Part shown: piece after piece, positions 24,290-34,805 of the stretch
How the letters are laid out: every line of letters begins with the position of its first letter
How positions within the stretch are numbered: position 1 is the first letter of the stretch
DNA from: Opisthorchis felineus
Taxonomy: Eukaryota; Platyhelminthes; Trematoda; Opisthorchiida; Opisthorchiidae
Direction: 5' to 3'
Length of the DNA stretch: 64,000 bases
Assembly (NCBI GenBank): GCA_004794785.1
Contig: SJOL01002185.1
Coordinates: 285,054-349,053 of the forward strand
The notes under the pieces: model-generated
The model's input: only the letters and a program-made list of their open reading frames with translations
Told to the model about the DNA's origin: nothing
Database searches by the model: none
Made by a program: the position numbers and the translations under genes

Positions 24290-24970
24290 TCAACCTCCAA
24301 CCGTCCGTCCGTGGCTAAATGGAAACCGGTGCCGCCCAGAGCGAACCGATCGCATGAGGCGTGGTCGAATAAAGTGAACGAATAGAAGAAACAAAGCGCT
24401 CAAGTGAGGTACAAAGTTGAATGCGGACCAGAAGATTAGAGAGGCTGACCAGTCGAGCAGGTGGAACGGGGCTTGAGCATAGTTGATTACCAAATTCGTA
24501 AGTATTGCGGTAAATACATCGTAAATACACGAGGAGAGAACCGTCTGTCGACAAAATGGCCGCATTGCTCGTCGCCACATACGTGAAACGAAGGTGAACA
24601 GTGCGAAGGTTACAAACATCAAATAGTAACCAGGATAGAAGCCGTGCCAAAATGCACTGATAATAAACACCAAAAAGGTGCGACAGAAATAGGGAAGACG
24701 TTCGTAGAACACCTCACGAAGCCAACGAGTCGTTGAAATATTCCACGAGTCAATGACATTTTTCAACCCAAGGCCACATTCGATTTGGAACACGTCAAAA
24801 TTACGCACACCAGCATACTGGGGACGACCAGTATTGGGGCAAATGCCAGTGTAACCGAGCCCAGCGCTGATTCCGCCCAGTTCGGACAAACCCCAGGCGA
24901 AATAGTATTTTTGTCGGACCAGAAATAATGATACGGTCGTGTAGAGAATGCGCTCAAGTAGCGGAGATTT
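24290..24970 (-). CDS. MBOAT1/2-like lysophospholipid acyltransferase, exon 2 (C-terminal, catalytic)
   Basis: This 226-codon exon encodes the catalytic half of a membrane-bound O-acyltransferase, which moves an acyl chain from acyl-CoA to a lysophospholipid in the ER membrane. Landmarks are KYYFAWGLSE, then SWNISTTRWLREVFYER with the conserved Asn (about residue 444 of the spliced protein), then ISAFWHGFYPGYY with the invariant His (about 476). Both sit in contexts very like vertebrate MBOAT1/2. Several hydrophobic helices follow, ending with a basic tail. A polypyrimidine tract plus CGTACAG at 24,971-24,985 is the acceptor. It joins in phase 0 to the donor at 30,563, so the reading frame crosses the junction cleanly. 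The stop is TGA at 24,290-24,292. Confidence 0.9.
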   Translation of the reverse strand, partial: KSPLLERILYTTVSLFLVRQKYYFAWGLSELGGISAGLGYTGICPNTGRPQYAGVRNFDVFQIECGLGLKNVIDSWNISTTRWLREVFYERLPYFCRTFLVFIISAFWHGFYPGYYLMFVTFALFTFVSRMWRRAMRPFCRQTVLSSCIYDVFTAILTNLVINYAQAPFHLLDWSASLIFWSAFNFVPHLSALFLLFVHFIRPRLMRSVRSGRHRFPFSHGRTVGG

Positions 24971-26402
24971 CTGTACGAAAAGCAAATAGGAAATAATGTG
25001 ACGGGTCAGAAATGAATGAAAACAGTTGTGGGACTGCTAGACAATATATTGGTGGTCGTAGTATGTAAGTAAAGATATGACAGCAACAAATACTGCTATT
25101 TATTCCCATGTGTGATGTAAAATTGATAATTTTTACTATTGTGTTTGAAGATGTTCTACAGTCTTCGTCTCCTTAGCGTATTAGTCACACAAATGGGGGG
25201 GGGTGGTGGTGCCGAAGGATAGCTCCGAAGACGTAACCCTCAGGAGAGATCTCCCCTCAGCTCCAACAACTGTGGAATTTCCGATGTTTGGATCGAAATA
25301 CCCTTCAGAAGAGACCGAAAACAAGGCGTATGTGTTTATCTGGAGGTTATCCATTGTCAGCTTGGTAGGCATTTCTCGGGTAGCCAAACACTATTTTTTG
25401 CCTACGTTAGTATCTTTGTTTGGTTTAATGCCCGGTTAGGTGTGCTCACATGTGTGATTACCATTGTGTTTGGCGCTTCATCAAATTCATTCTCATTCAG
25501 ATCCATTTCGGCCTTTGGGGACCTCAACAATGGATTGAAACCTTTCTTTGGTTCCAAATGAAGGACCGATACCTTACCGAAAACCACACACAAATCTCTG
25601 TTTCCGGGCCATTCAATGGCATATCAATGTGGCTACGATCGATTTTACGGTTCATTAAGCTGGATACAATAATTCGTTCCCAAGAGATTTGATGTCTGAA
25701 CAACCTGCGGACAGTTGTAGCTGAAACACCTTGGAACAGGTTGGTATTGTAGCTCGAGTCCGGTATCAACTGTAAAAGATTCAGAGAGGCGTAGCAGGCA
25801 GACTGCAACCAAAAATTGTCCACAAAAACTTTTTATTCTTCGTTTTCGGTTCCTGTTGGTTTTTTCGCAGGATTGATCAGCTCTCTGGAAAGACCAATTT
25901 AAGTCGGTCCTTTCAGTTGATCCCTCAGCAGGGGGACACTAAGTGCTAACTCGACGAGCCGAAATCGACCATCCATAGAGAGACGCTGTAGAGATCTCTA
26001 GACTCGTTCCGTTGGTAGTTATGGAAAGTCAGATGACCGATCATACTAACACACTATCGGACGGATGATCTCTCATTCCTTAAGGGTAAGATAACGAACT
26101 TGGGGAAACTCATCAAGTGTTCACTAAGAGGTGGTCTTTGTGGATCAGGGATAACATAGTCTATGCTAGGTAGAGTGACAAGTCCCAAGTCGTACCACCG
26201 TTCAATAGCATGTAGTCCTGCTCCCTCAGACAATGGGGGTAGCCTTTCCACTTCATCTACCAAAGGCCAACCATCCGACTGTTCAGGATGACAATGATGT
26301 TGTGAAACGGCCAAGAAACCATGTTACCTGAACTTTCCATACCACGCAAATACAGTTAAACAACAAAACACTTGGAATAAAATAAATCCAAACAAGTTTT
26401 TG

Positions 26403-27104
26403 TGATCATTTTCGGAAAAGTTTGGCAACAGCTCGCTTTTGACACAAAAGGTTCGTCAGGCCAAGTGACTAGGTTACGAGGTTGGTCAAGATATAAGGCG
26501 GAAGGAGAACCAATCGGCTATGTTAGGCTAAATCAGTGTTAGGTGTCTGTTAAGGGATTTTGTTAGTTACGGTGGGTCAGCAAGTGTTAAGTGGTGGGGA
26601 ACCTACATGGATTTAGGAACGCGACCAATTGTACCCATGGCTTCTCAGCTTCCACTAAAGGAAGCTTTTGAAACACCGACTCGACACTATGGATTATTTC
26701 CTCCTGTTACTTTTTCGCTCACAGCCTAGTTTACTCCCTTTTCTAGCAGACAATGTTCGCAGCACTAGCTCATCCACACATATGGACAAAAAGTATAAAC
26801 GACCTTTCGAGAAGAATCTTCACTTGAAGCGAACCGGAAGACCTAGACCCGTAGCTGGACCCAAATCCATGTAGGTTCCCCATCGCTCTTAACACTTGCT
26901 GACCCACCGTAACTAACAAAATCCCTTAACAGACACCTAACACTGATTTAGCCTAACATAGCCAATCGGTTCTCCTTCCGACTTAAATCTCGACCAACCT
27001 CGTAACCTAGTCACTTGGCCTGACGAAGCTTTTGTGTCAAAAGCGAACTGTTAACCAGCAATAAATCTACCGATTGTTTCCAAACTTTTCCGAAAACGAT
27101 GATC
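26403..27104. mobile_element. Foldback element inside the MBOAT intron
   Basis: A left arm at 26,403-26,614 and right arm at 26,863-27,104 are inverted copies. Landmarks are GGTGGGTCAGCAAGTGTTAA (about 26,571-26,590) and its reverse complement (about 26,891-26,910). The loop of about 250 bp has no gene. The right arm carries an extra ~27 bp near 27,048-27,075. The arms do not match the 9.5-kb element, so this is a separate family. No convincing target-site duplication was found. Confidence 0.75.
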
Positions 27105-27563
27105 TCTCAATCGGTTCCATGTGTTTTCCAACTGAGGTTTTCGTGATGTTCAGTCGGTCGGATAATCACAAGCTTTTCGTCGAAAAGATCAAAAATAGAA
27201 AAGCATGTATTTCAGGCCCAACCAGTACCATATAGAGAATTTCTCGGCAAGAAAAGCTCGCTACGGGGAACTAATGAGTTCGTTGTACCAAGATGGAGGA
27301 GTTAATAGAGAGGTTTCGACAATGGAACCCACCGTTGAAGAAAGCATCATCCTAAAGGCTGGTCCCCAATGAAAAGAGTCCACCTCCCTTGAAAGTTTAC
27401 AACAAAAGTTTTTGTCAGCTATGTCAAACAGAAATAAAATTCACTAATGTTACGTCCTTCGGTAGTGGACCGAACTAGCAACAAACAGGACTTGCCTGTT
27501 GCATGTAAAATCACTGGCATGGACTCGAATGCTATCAAAGTTCCCAAGATGAACAATTTGTTT

Positions 27564-27737
27564 TCACAGTGGTTAGAGTGCGAAGTTACTGACCGGAAGG
27601 TCCGTGGTTTGAACGCGACCTCTGAATCTCGACTTCCCCTGTGTAGGCTTGGGCAACCTGGTAGTATCCCTGTCCTCGTGTTTGTTTCGGGTGGCATGGC
27701 AGCTAGGCACCGAAACGGTGCTACAGTTGAATGATTA
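27564..27737 (+). mobile_element. tRNA-derived SINE in MBOAT intron
   Basis: Same family as at 16,040. It has a truncated A box (CACAGTGGTTAGAGTGCGA), a B-box-like GGTTTGAACGC (27,606-27,616), the body CTGTGTAGGCTTGGGCAACC and the 3' part GGTGGCATGGCAGCTAGGCA, ending in CTACAGTTGAATGATTA. It lies antisense to the host gene and its 5' end is incomplete. Confidence 0.75.
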
Positions 27738-30563
27738 TTTTTTCAATGATTTTATTTTCACAAAACCAGCACAATTCGTATCCGCACCGAGCCAGCACAA
27801 AGTGCGCACTTATCATCGGTCACAAAAGTTGCATCAGATTAATCCCTTCGATAGAGCGCAGCCATTAAAAACACCGAAAGTTAGTCACTAACGAGATTGT
27901 GTGGTTGACATGAGCGAAGAAAATTGTGTCGGTTAGCGATCAGCGTAAACAGTGCTCCAGTTTCAGCGGCAAGCTAGTAAGCAAAACCTTTAACAATATG
28001 TCAGTTACAATCACTAGTCAGGTCACTGATTCTGTTACGTTCAGATGATACTAACGCTGGTGAACAGCATGCTGAGGTCAAACACGTCACCATTAAACTT
28101 AACGGCTGAAACACTAATAAAAGAGCACGTGATGGGTTGACCCGATGTTATCCAATAACCCCTATCCAACGGCCGATGTGATAGCATAGCTATCTTTAGA
28201 GCTGGGTGGGTGGTCCCTGCCAGAGAAAAGCATCCCTCCCATCAAACCAACTTTACACCGTAAAAGTGAGTCACCTTAATATACTCAGTTGTGCTTCAGT
28301 CTCCCTCGGTAAGGTTGGGCCATTGTCGACGAAAAACTCTATTTAGCCGAAGCAGTGTTTCTTGGAAAAATCAACCCAACTTTATACATCAGCACATGAG
28401 GAACACCTTGTATTTATCATGTCCAGACGAATATACAGTAGCTCAACAGTTTTAACAAGTCGTTAAGCAATGACGTCTGCAAGGGGACTACAGTCATAGT
28501 CATTTTACTGCGCTAGTTCACCGAACCGCCTTAAACTTTAACCCATAGAGTATAATCGTCATTAATCAGCCATTTACAGTTCACCATCCGCGGGTAAGCC
28601 TAGGATGAAATGATGAACTGCGCCTCAGAGTAAGCATAATAAACCCCCCTTAAAGAAAAGCCTCAAATAGAGTAACTTATTGTAATAACGGTACTTTCTC
28701 AGCTTAGTTCTCGGTCTGAATCTTCCAAGCTAGGGTTCCCGTCAAAACAACCACCAAAGGTGCACAACGAATATTAACACCCAAAACCAGGTCAAAAACC
28801 ATTGTACAGCGCATCGTATATAAAGTGTATGCGGCGACAACATTTTGGAAATTCTGACGCCTTCTAGACGCGCCATTGCAACCGGCATTCGGCGGATACT
28901 GGACCATGATTAGCTGCTGGGCCGACTTTCGGTCAATCAGAGCTCGTCTTGATGCTCGACCGGCAAGCGGCCCGATCTTTTGGCCAATCGCGTGCGTGAA
29001 GGGCATCTTGGCCGTAGAAGCGCCTAACTGTGAGCGATAAAGCGGTATCGGTGCAGAATTCCACCTAACACTCATGTTCCGATTTCTAGAAGTGAACCCT
29101 CTTAGCATATTACGTTGCGCACGACAGAGCACTCGACCGTAAATCAACTGTGAATTGTTGTGGTCACCCATCGTCCAGGGATGACCAATGTTGCCTAAGT
29201 GAAGTGTCAACCCTTGAACAAGTAAACAGATGAGCATCACACAGAAAACAGGAGCCTGCGTCAACAAGTAACCGTATCTGATCTTGTTTTTTGTCGTATA
29301 GCACCAAACCAGTACTGATCGATGATGAGTTCCTCTCAAAGATGGGCTGCAACGTTGTCGAAACAGCTTCTGTCCCTAGAAAGAATCCCGCAGAATCGTG
29401 TTACACTTCGCTTTCGCGTCACTCGAGGAAGTACAGAAGCTTCAATCTTGTTCGGTTTCCTGACTGTTCACTCAAAAAGGCCATGTTGGCTAAGTCATTG
29501 ATACTGAGAACTCACCAGGAGACAAAATGCCAAGTATCAAAAAATGCCTTTTTAATACAAAAGGTGCAGTGTGGTGACGAGGACAGCCGCGAACTCTTTG
29601 AAGTGTCAAGTGGTATTGTTTCGTAGAAATCCAGAGGATGAAGTTAACCAACCCGACTACAGTTTCCGTACTGCAACAACCACCAGTATTCAAAAACTTT
29701 TAGCGAATACAGTTCATGTGAGCCTTGAAATGGGAAGTCTACATACACAAAACGAGCATAGGTGGACCAGAACTACCCACCTCCCGCTGAACAGATAAAG
29801 ACCCTACCAAAGGAACTATCCCGGATGCTCTCTCTCTCACCGCACTGAACCTGAAGTTCACAAGCGACTTGCTAGGGCTACTCCTAGTAGACCAATATTC
29901 GATGTATTCCGACGCTACTGGTGAGTGAATTCACTTATGAGTTCCCCAAAGAAATAGCTGTTGAACGTATCCATATGCCTCAAGAACTGTCATATGAATA
30001 TATGTGAAGTGGAAGGGGATTCCGTACATCTTAATATGACAACTCGCAGAAGATTGGTGAAAATTCGCATCGGAACTGACTCGAACTGCCGACTTCCCGC
30101 ATGTGGGCAGAGCATCACTTTGACAGGCATCTCATATCCACACGGAGTTGAATATGAAGATATCAATTATAAGACAGGAAGTGGATGGCACTAAAAGCAA
30201 CCCACCACGCGTTTTGTCATGCTTCGGACTCATCAGGTGAATGAAAACAAAAAGCCACTTCACATCGTCGAGTGTTTTACACACTCAGTCATGTCCTAGC
30301 AGAAGAAAATCCCCTCCAAGGAGGATGCCCGCATGAGACAGCGATTTTGGCTGATCCCGTGAGTGTTCTCTGAGTGAAAATTATTGTACTTTCCGTAACA
30401 GAGTGAAGTAAATATCATGTGGAAGTGTTCACACCATTAGGATTATGGGTTGGCCACTTTGATGATAGTGTCAAAACAAGGAAATCGCAGACGATGCGCA
30501 ATCAGCGTTCTAAATGTAGTGCATAAAACAACAAAAAAGTATAATTCATCACCAGCCACTTAC

Positions 30564-31664
30564 CGCAAACGCGTCGCTCAGCACGTAGTCAAAGGGGAAG
30601 TACGGTGACAAGTAGGCCGATAGCAGGCCAACGACAGTGGTCCGTACAAATACCAGGCACACATACCGCCAATCGATACGAGGAACACGGTGCTTTTGGT
30701 AGCCTTCTAGATAGGTTTGATATTCCGAGAAAAAGACAAACGGACCAACACACGCTCCATGGAAGTATAAGTTATAGGCAAAGAACTCAACTGGACCGGG
30801 AACAGTGTACACGGCGTGCTCGATTTGAGTTGAGGACATACGAGTCACCAAATCCGTTTGTGTAGAGGCATGGTGTTGCGGGGATGATTGCGTCGTTCTA
30901 GCAAGTAAGCGATCCAAGTAAGTTTGAACTGATACTCCATTGATTGAAGCAGGACGTTCTGACAAACGACGGGACGGAACATCTGTGAAGGACTTCAATC
31001 CACGTACTAACATTGACTTGAACGACTGCATCGAAGCCTGCGCATAATCAATGGGGGTCATTTCACCCGGCGAAACTGGATTCGACAGTGTCTCCAGTTT
31101 TCCAGGCGCCATCGTGGTTGATACTGCTGCTTGCTTAGTCGCCACACGACGCTCCCGTTCACGAAGAACAAAGCCATCTGCTAAATTGAACGCCAAGCTG
31201 GACAAACGCTGTGTTTGAACCATAACCGGCCCGGAGATATCAAGTGTATAGCCACCATAGTCGTACTGCCATCGGCAAAGATGAACTAAGGTCATGTAGA
31301 ACATAACCCAAAGGGTAACTACGACTGCCATCAACCGGGATTGCGGTAGAAACAACATTAGGATGTAGGCAACGGTACTTTGGAGTAAAAGAACCCGGAG
31401 TTGGTTTCCAAAGCAAAAGTATAGGAGAAATAGTCCTAGGATACTTTCTATCACCGCCCGAAAACGTGGAGTGACGTTTTCCGGAGCGTAGCGTCGCCGC
31501 ATCAAGTAAAGGCCAAACACGATACTCAGAAGGCCAGAGACTACAAAGTTGATCTGATCCAGTGGGACATGCATAAATTCAGCGAGTGGTTCTAAAAATC
31601 GTGAACCACGGTAAAAACCTCCCCGAATGCGTTCATTATCCCCTATAGGCATGCCCACGCCCAT
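30564..31664 (-). CDS. MBOAT1/2-like lysophospholipid acyltransferase, exon 1 (N-terminal)
   Basis: This exon carries the N-terminal membrane half of the acyltransferase. Landmarks are LEPLAEFMHVPLDQINFVV (close to the N terminus of vertebrate MBOAT1/2), several hydrophobic segments, and the family signature YDYGGYTLDISGP (about residues 134-145). After another membrane region, the EFFAYNLYFHGACVGPF block leads to the splice donor. The open frame extends to 31,805, but a strong acceptor (TCTGTTTCTTTTTCAG) ends at 31,760. I therefore choose Met at 31,664; Met at 31,652 or 31,700 is also possible. The spliced protein would be about 593 residues against roughly 500-520 in vertebrates. The excess is a hydrophilic Ser/Thr-rich insert at about residues 165-290. 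Acyl and headgroup specificity cannot be read from sequence. Confidence 0.88.
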
Positions 31665-31775
31665 AAACACACGACTAAAGTAGGCCCACCACGTGATCAT
31701 GTTAGAATGATCCGAACCGGAGAGGCCGTGACAGACGACGGCGTTTCGAAATGGATGGGCTGAAAAAGAAACAGA
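31665..31775 (-). promoter_or_regulatory. 3' splice acceptor upstream of MBOAT start (5' UTR intron or spliced-leader site)
   Basis: On the minus strand a long pyrimidine run ends in CAG at 31,760, about 95 nt before the chosen start codon. No upstream coding exon is evident. The downstream segment could be 5' UTR reached by cis-splicing from an untranslated exon or by spliced-leader trans-splicing, which flatworms are known to use. Confidence 0.55.
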
Positions 31776-33852
31776 CAAAAATGATGAGAACATGGCATCA
31801 ACCATCCACCCTCAAACGCAAACGAAACGATTAAGATTGATGAACGCTATCATCAGCACATGCATAGTTTGGATGAGCAAAACCGGAAACCGCAAAGCAC
31901 GGACGTAGTCACCAGATTAGAGTAAACAAAGGCAAGTACGGCACTTCCGTATCTGACACCAAAACCTTAGCTCTCTGTCCCTCCCCAATATGACCACCTA
32001 TCTAACGCAACCGAATTCGTTTGACTTTTAGTTCATATTGCAAACCGTGGTACTGTGGTTATGAACTAAAAATCCAAATCCGGGAAACCTGTTTAACAAC
32101 CGTGATAGGCAATGAAGTCGATCGAACTACGCATGAATTTCTACCTAGAAATTAGGAATCGCTGCAATAATCTGATATGGAATGCTCTGTATAGACAGAG
32201 CGCGAGCCGACATCCCACCATGGTTGACAAGATTGTAGCTAAGTCTCTTTTTGTATCTAGTTAGCACACATTGGAGAGTGCTGACACTGGGGAGTGAGAA
32301 AGCCAAAAATGAAGCTCATGATAAAAGCTAAAATAATGGCCTACAAACCCCGGGAGGTTGTTATGAGCAAACAAATACGGCCACATCGAATACGAAGCGT
32401 GAATCACCAGCTGCCGATCCAGATTCAAATAAGCGCCTAAAACTTCAATGGCCCCTTCAGCAATTTAGAAGTAATTCAGCCTTGTACATATCCCAGCTGT
32501 ATGACAGTTGTGTGCCAAAATGATGCCGCAACCGAATAATCTACTTTGTTCACACGATGCTAGTCCCAACAAAATGAAAAAGTAGAGCATTCCATAAGCC
32601 AGGAAACCGAGAGATCTTACGGCTCTTCACATTTCCAGAGACAAATTGTAAAATAAAGATAATCCAGTTCCACCGACATCCTACTCGTATAATAGCAGAA
32701 CAATATCATAATCCCGAAGAGCCACAAGACTGACTCACTCCATAAGGTAGAAATATGCAGTGAGATGAGATGAGTGGAACCAGGAAGTTCCCTTGATCAC
32801 TTGTTGGTCAACAATGACCAGTCCGTTCGTGATGAGCTTTCATCTGACAAGTCATCTACCACACTTCTAGAGTTTGATACCTCCCATCCGATTTTTGACC
32901 GTAATCAGCGAAGCAGTAAACGTTTTACAGGGACACCATGTAAGCTGGGACTCGAACCACACATAACCTGGTCACCAGTTTCAATCCCAAACCACTTCTG
33001 CCGGGTAAATCCCATGCAAGAAACCCTTTGGACTAATGTGAGCACGCACAAACCCAACAGCGGTTGGGTTCAGTGTGTTCCTCAATACCGAACTGTCAAC
33101 TGTTCAACCAGTATTGCGCTTTCGACTTCCCACTGTAATATAAATTGCCCTCAAATCTGTCCTCAGAGAAGGCATTATTGATATGTTTAACCCGTGCTAC
33201 TACCGAACAGTAATACGAGTTTTCAAAAATGACTGAGTGCGTCGTACTGCATAATAAGTACCTGATTGATTAAGCTTGTTTGTCACGTACTACTGGAACA
33301 ACAGATAACTCGGTTTTGACGAAGTACTAAAAAGGATAGAGGTGAGAAAGCGAAATCTGAGGTTATCGAGTGCAAAAATTAGGCAGACCAACTGATTACA
33401 ATGAGACAGCCACAAAATAACAAAATGGAACTGATCTTTCGGGGGAATATTATGATCAACGCTAGAAACCGTGTTACCACTTTTGTGGTTTCAGGAAGGA
33501 GAAAGTGATCGCTACCAAGTGTTTCTGTTTCGACCATCCTTATGATCGGATGGCTAATTTAATTGCAGTGTTCCGGGTTTCCGGATACCGGTACACTAGC
33601 AAAGTTGACTGGCTTTGGTCAACAGCAAGCATGGCGGAACAAACACCAACAGTGACATTATTCACACACTCGATGTGCGACTTGGGAATGACCCACGTCT
33701 GGTGGTTGCATAGAACCTCTACTCTAGTAGAGATTCTACTGCCAATTCGCGAAATCAGTTACCACATGTCGAGAGTAGAATATATATCCCCACCATCGTT
33801 TTTCCAAGAAAAACAGGTCATATTCGCAAAATCGCAGGTAGTAATAGGAATA
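31776..33852. other. Intergenic region between MBOAT and PDPK1, no gene seen
   Basis: There is a stem of about 15 bp with one mismatch (32,023-32,037 pairing with 32,060-32,074, 22-nt loop) about 270 nt upstream of the MBOAT acceptor. The 135-codon frame at 32,774-33,181 starts with GTG and has no recognisable domain. Confidence 0.45.
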
Positions 33853-34037
33853 ATCGTTCAGCTGTAACACCCTTCCGGTGCCTAGCTTCCATGTCTCCAC
33901 GAGGTAAGCACGAGGACTGAGGTAATGCCAGGTTGTTAAAACCTAGACAGGAGCAGTCGAGATACCGGAGTGGGTTTGAACCATGGGCCTACTGGTCAGT
34001 AAGTACACGCGTTAACTACTGGGCTATCTCGAGCTCC
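33853..34037 (-). mobile_element. tRNA-derived SINE
   Basis: Read on the minus strand, this is the most complete copy of the family. It has GAGCTCGAGATAGCCCAGTA (A box region, about 34,018-34,037) and a B-box-like GGTTCAAACCC (33,972-33,982). The body is CTCCTGTCTAGGTTTTAACA, and the end is GTGTTACAGCTGAACGATTA. Confidence 0.75.
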
Positions 34038-34805
34038 GGTGGTCAGCCGGAATCAACAAACACAGATAGTTAGTCTGGATACCACACAGACAATATACAG
34101 GTTCAAGCACTTCGAAAGGAAAACTCGAATGCAGACTGCCTTTCAAAAATAACTGCAGCCACTAATCCATCGGAATGTATTATCAACCTGATGATCGGGC
34201 TAATATATGATAACAATAAACCAGGCCGTCTCAATACATCAATAACGGTCATGTGACTGTCTCGCTGACACAACCTTGTTCACCGGTCACACCACGACGC
34301 CTTGCACACAAAATTCTAGGGAAAAGGCTGATGCATCAAAGTGGACAGTCTCACATCTTGAGTATCAAAACGTCACACAGTGGGGGGTTTTATTGGAGAG
34401 TAGAAATAATGTACCAAGTGTAAGTCCGCACCATTACGTACATTTGAACTAAACCCCACCCATTTCAAAATCAGTCAAGGACCTCCAAGCTAAACAGTCA
34501 ACGAAAAACTGAACGTGCAGAAATCGGAGTCAGCGAGCTACGAAGGTTGACAGAATATAACCCCCTGCATGCACTCATAAATCTACAATATTGCCAAAGA
34601 CATCAGAATTTGAGAGGTGTATCGACAGGGTTCTTATACACATGGCACTGATATTTACAATTTTTATACAAAGGGCAACGGAGTCCTAACACAGATTTGA
34701 TGCATAGTGCGTTGAAAACAGCCTGAGGAATTCTGTGGTGCACTCAATAAAAATAACATCCTAGAACAATGTCCAACGATGACAGAAATGCAGAAGTCAA
34801 TATAA
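34038..34805. other. PDPK1 3' flank, no gene seen
   Basis: No domain recognised. TTTATT on the plus strand at about 34,388-34,393 would be a minus-strand AATAAA about 410 nt after the PDPK1 stop; its use is unproven. I see no poly(A) remnant right after the stop. Confidence 0.35.

Larger units (their letters stand above)
24971..30563 (-). other. MBOAT intron (5.6 kb)
   Basis: Donor GTAAGTGG (30,563 downwards) and acceptor TTTTCGTACAG (to 24,971) bracket the intron in phase 0. It holds a foldback element (26,403-27,104) and a SINE (27,564-27,737). The remaining sequence, including a 211-codon frame at 28,704-29,339 opened by TTG, shows no recognisable gene. Confidence 0.8.

Noticed and set aside
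28704..29339. 211-codon minus-strand open frame inside the MBOAT intron
   Set aside because: It opens with TTG, has no recognisable domain or splice signals, and lies in intronic repeat-rich DNA; treated as chance or an unrecognised relic.
32774..33181. 135-codon plus-strand open frame between the two host genes
   Set aside because: Starts with GTG, and its low-complexity composition and lack of any known motif make it unsupported as a gene.
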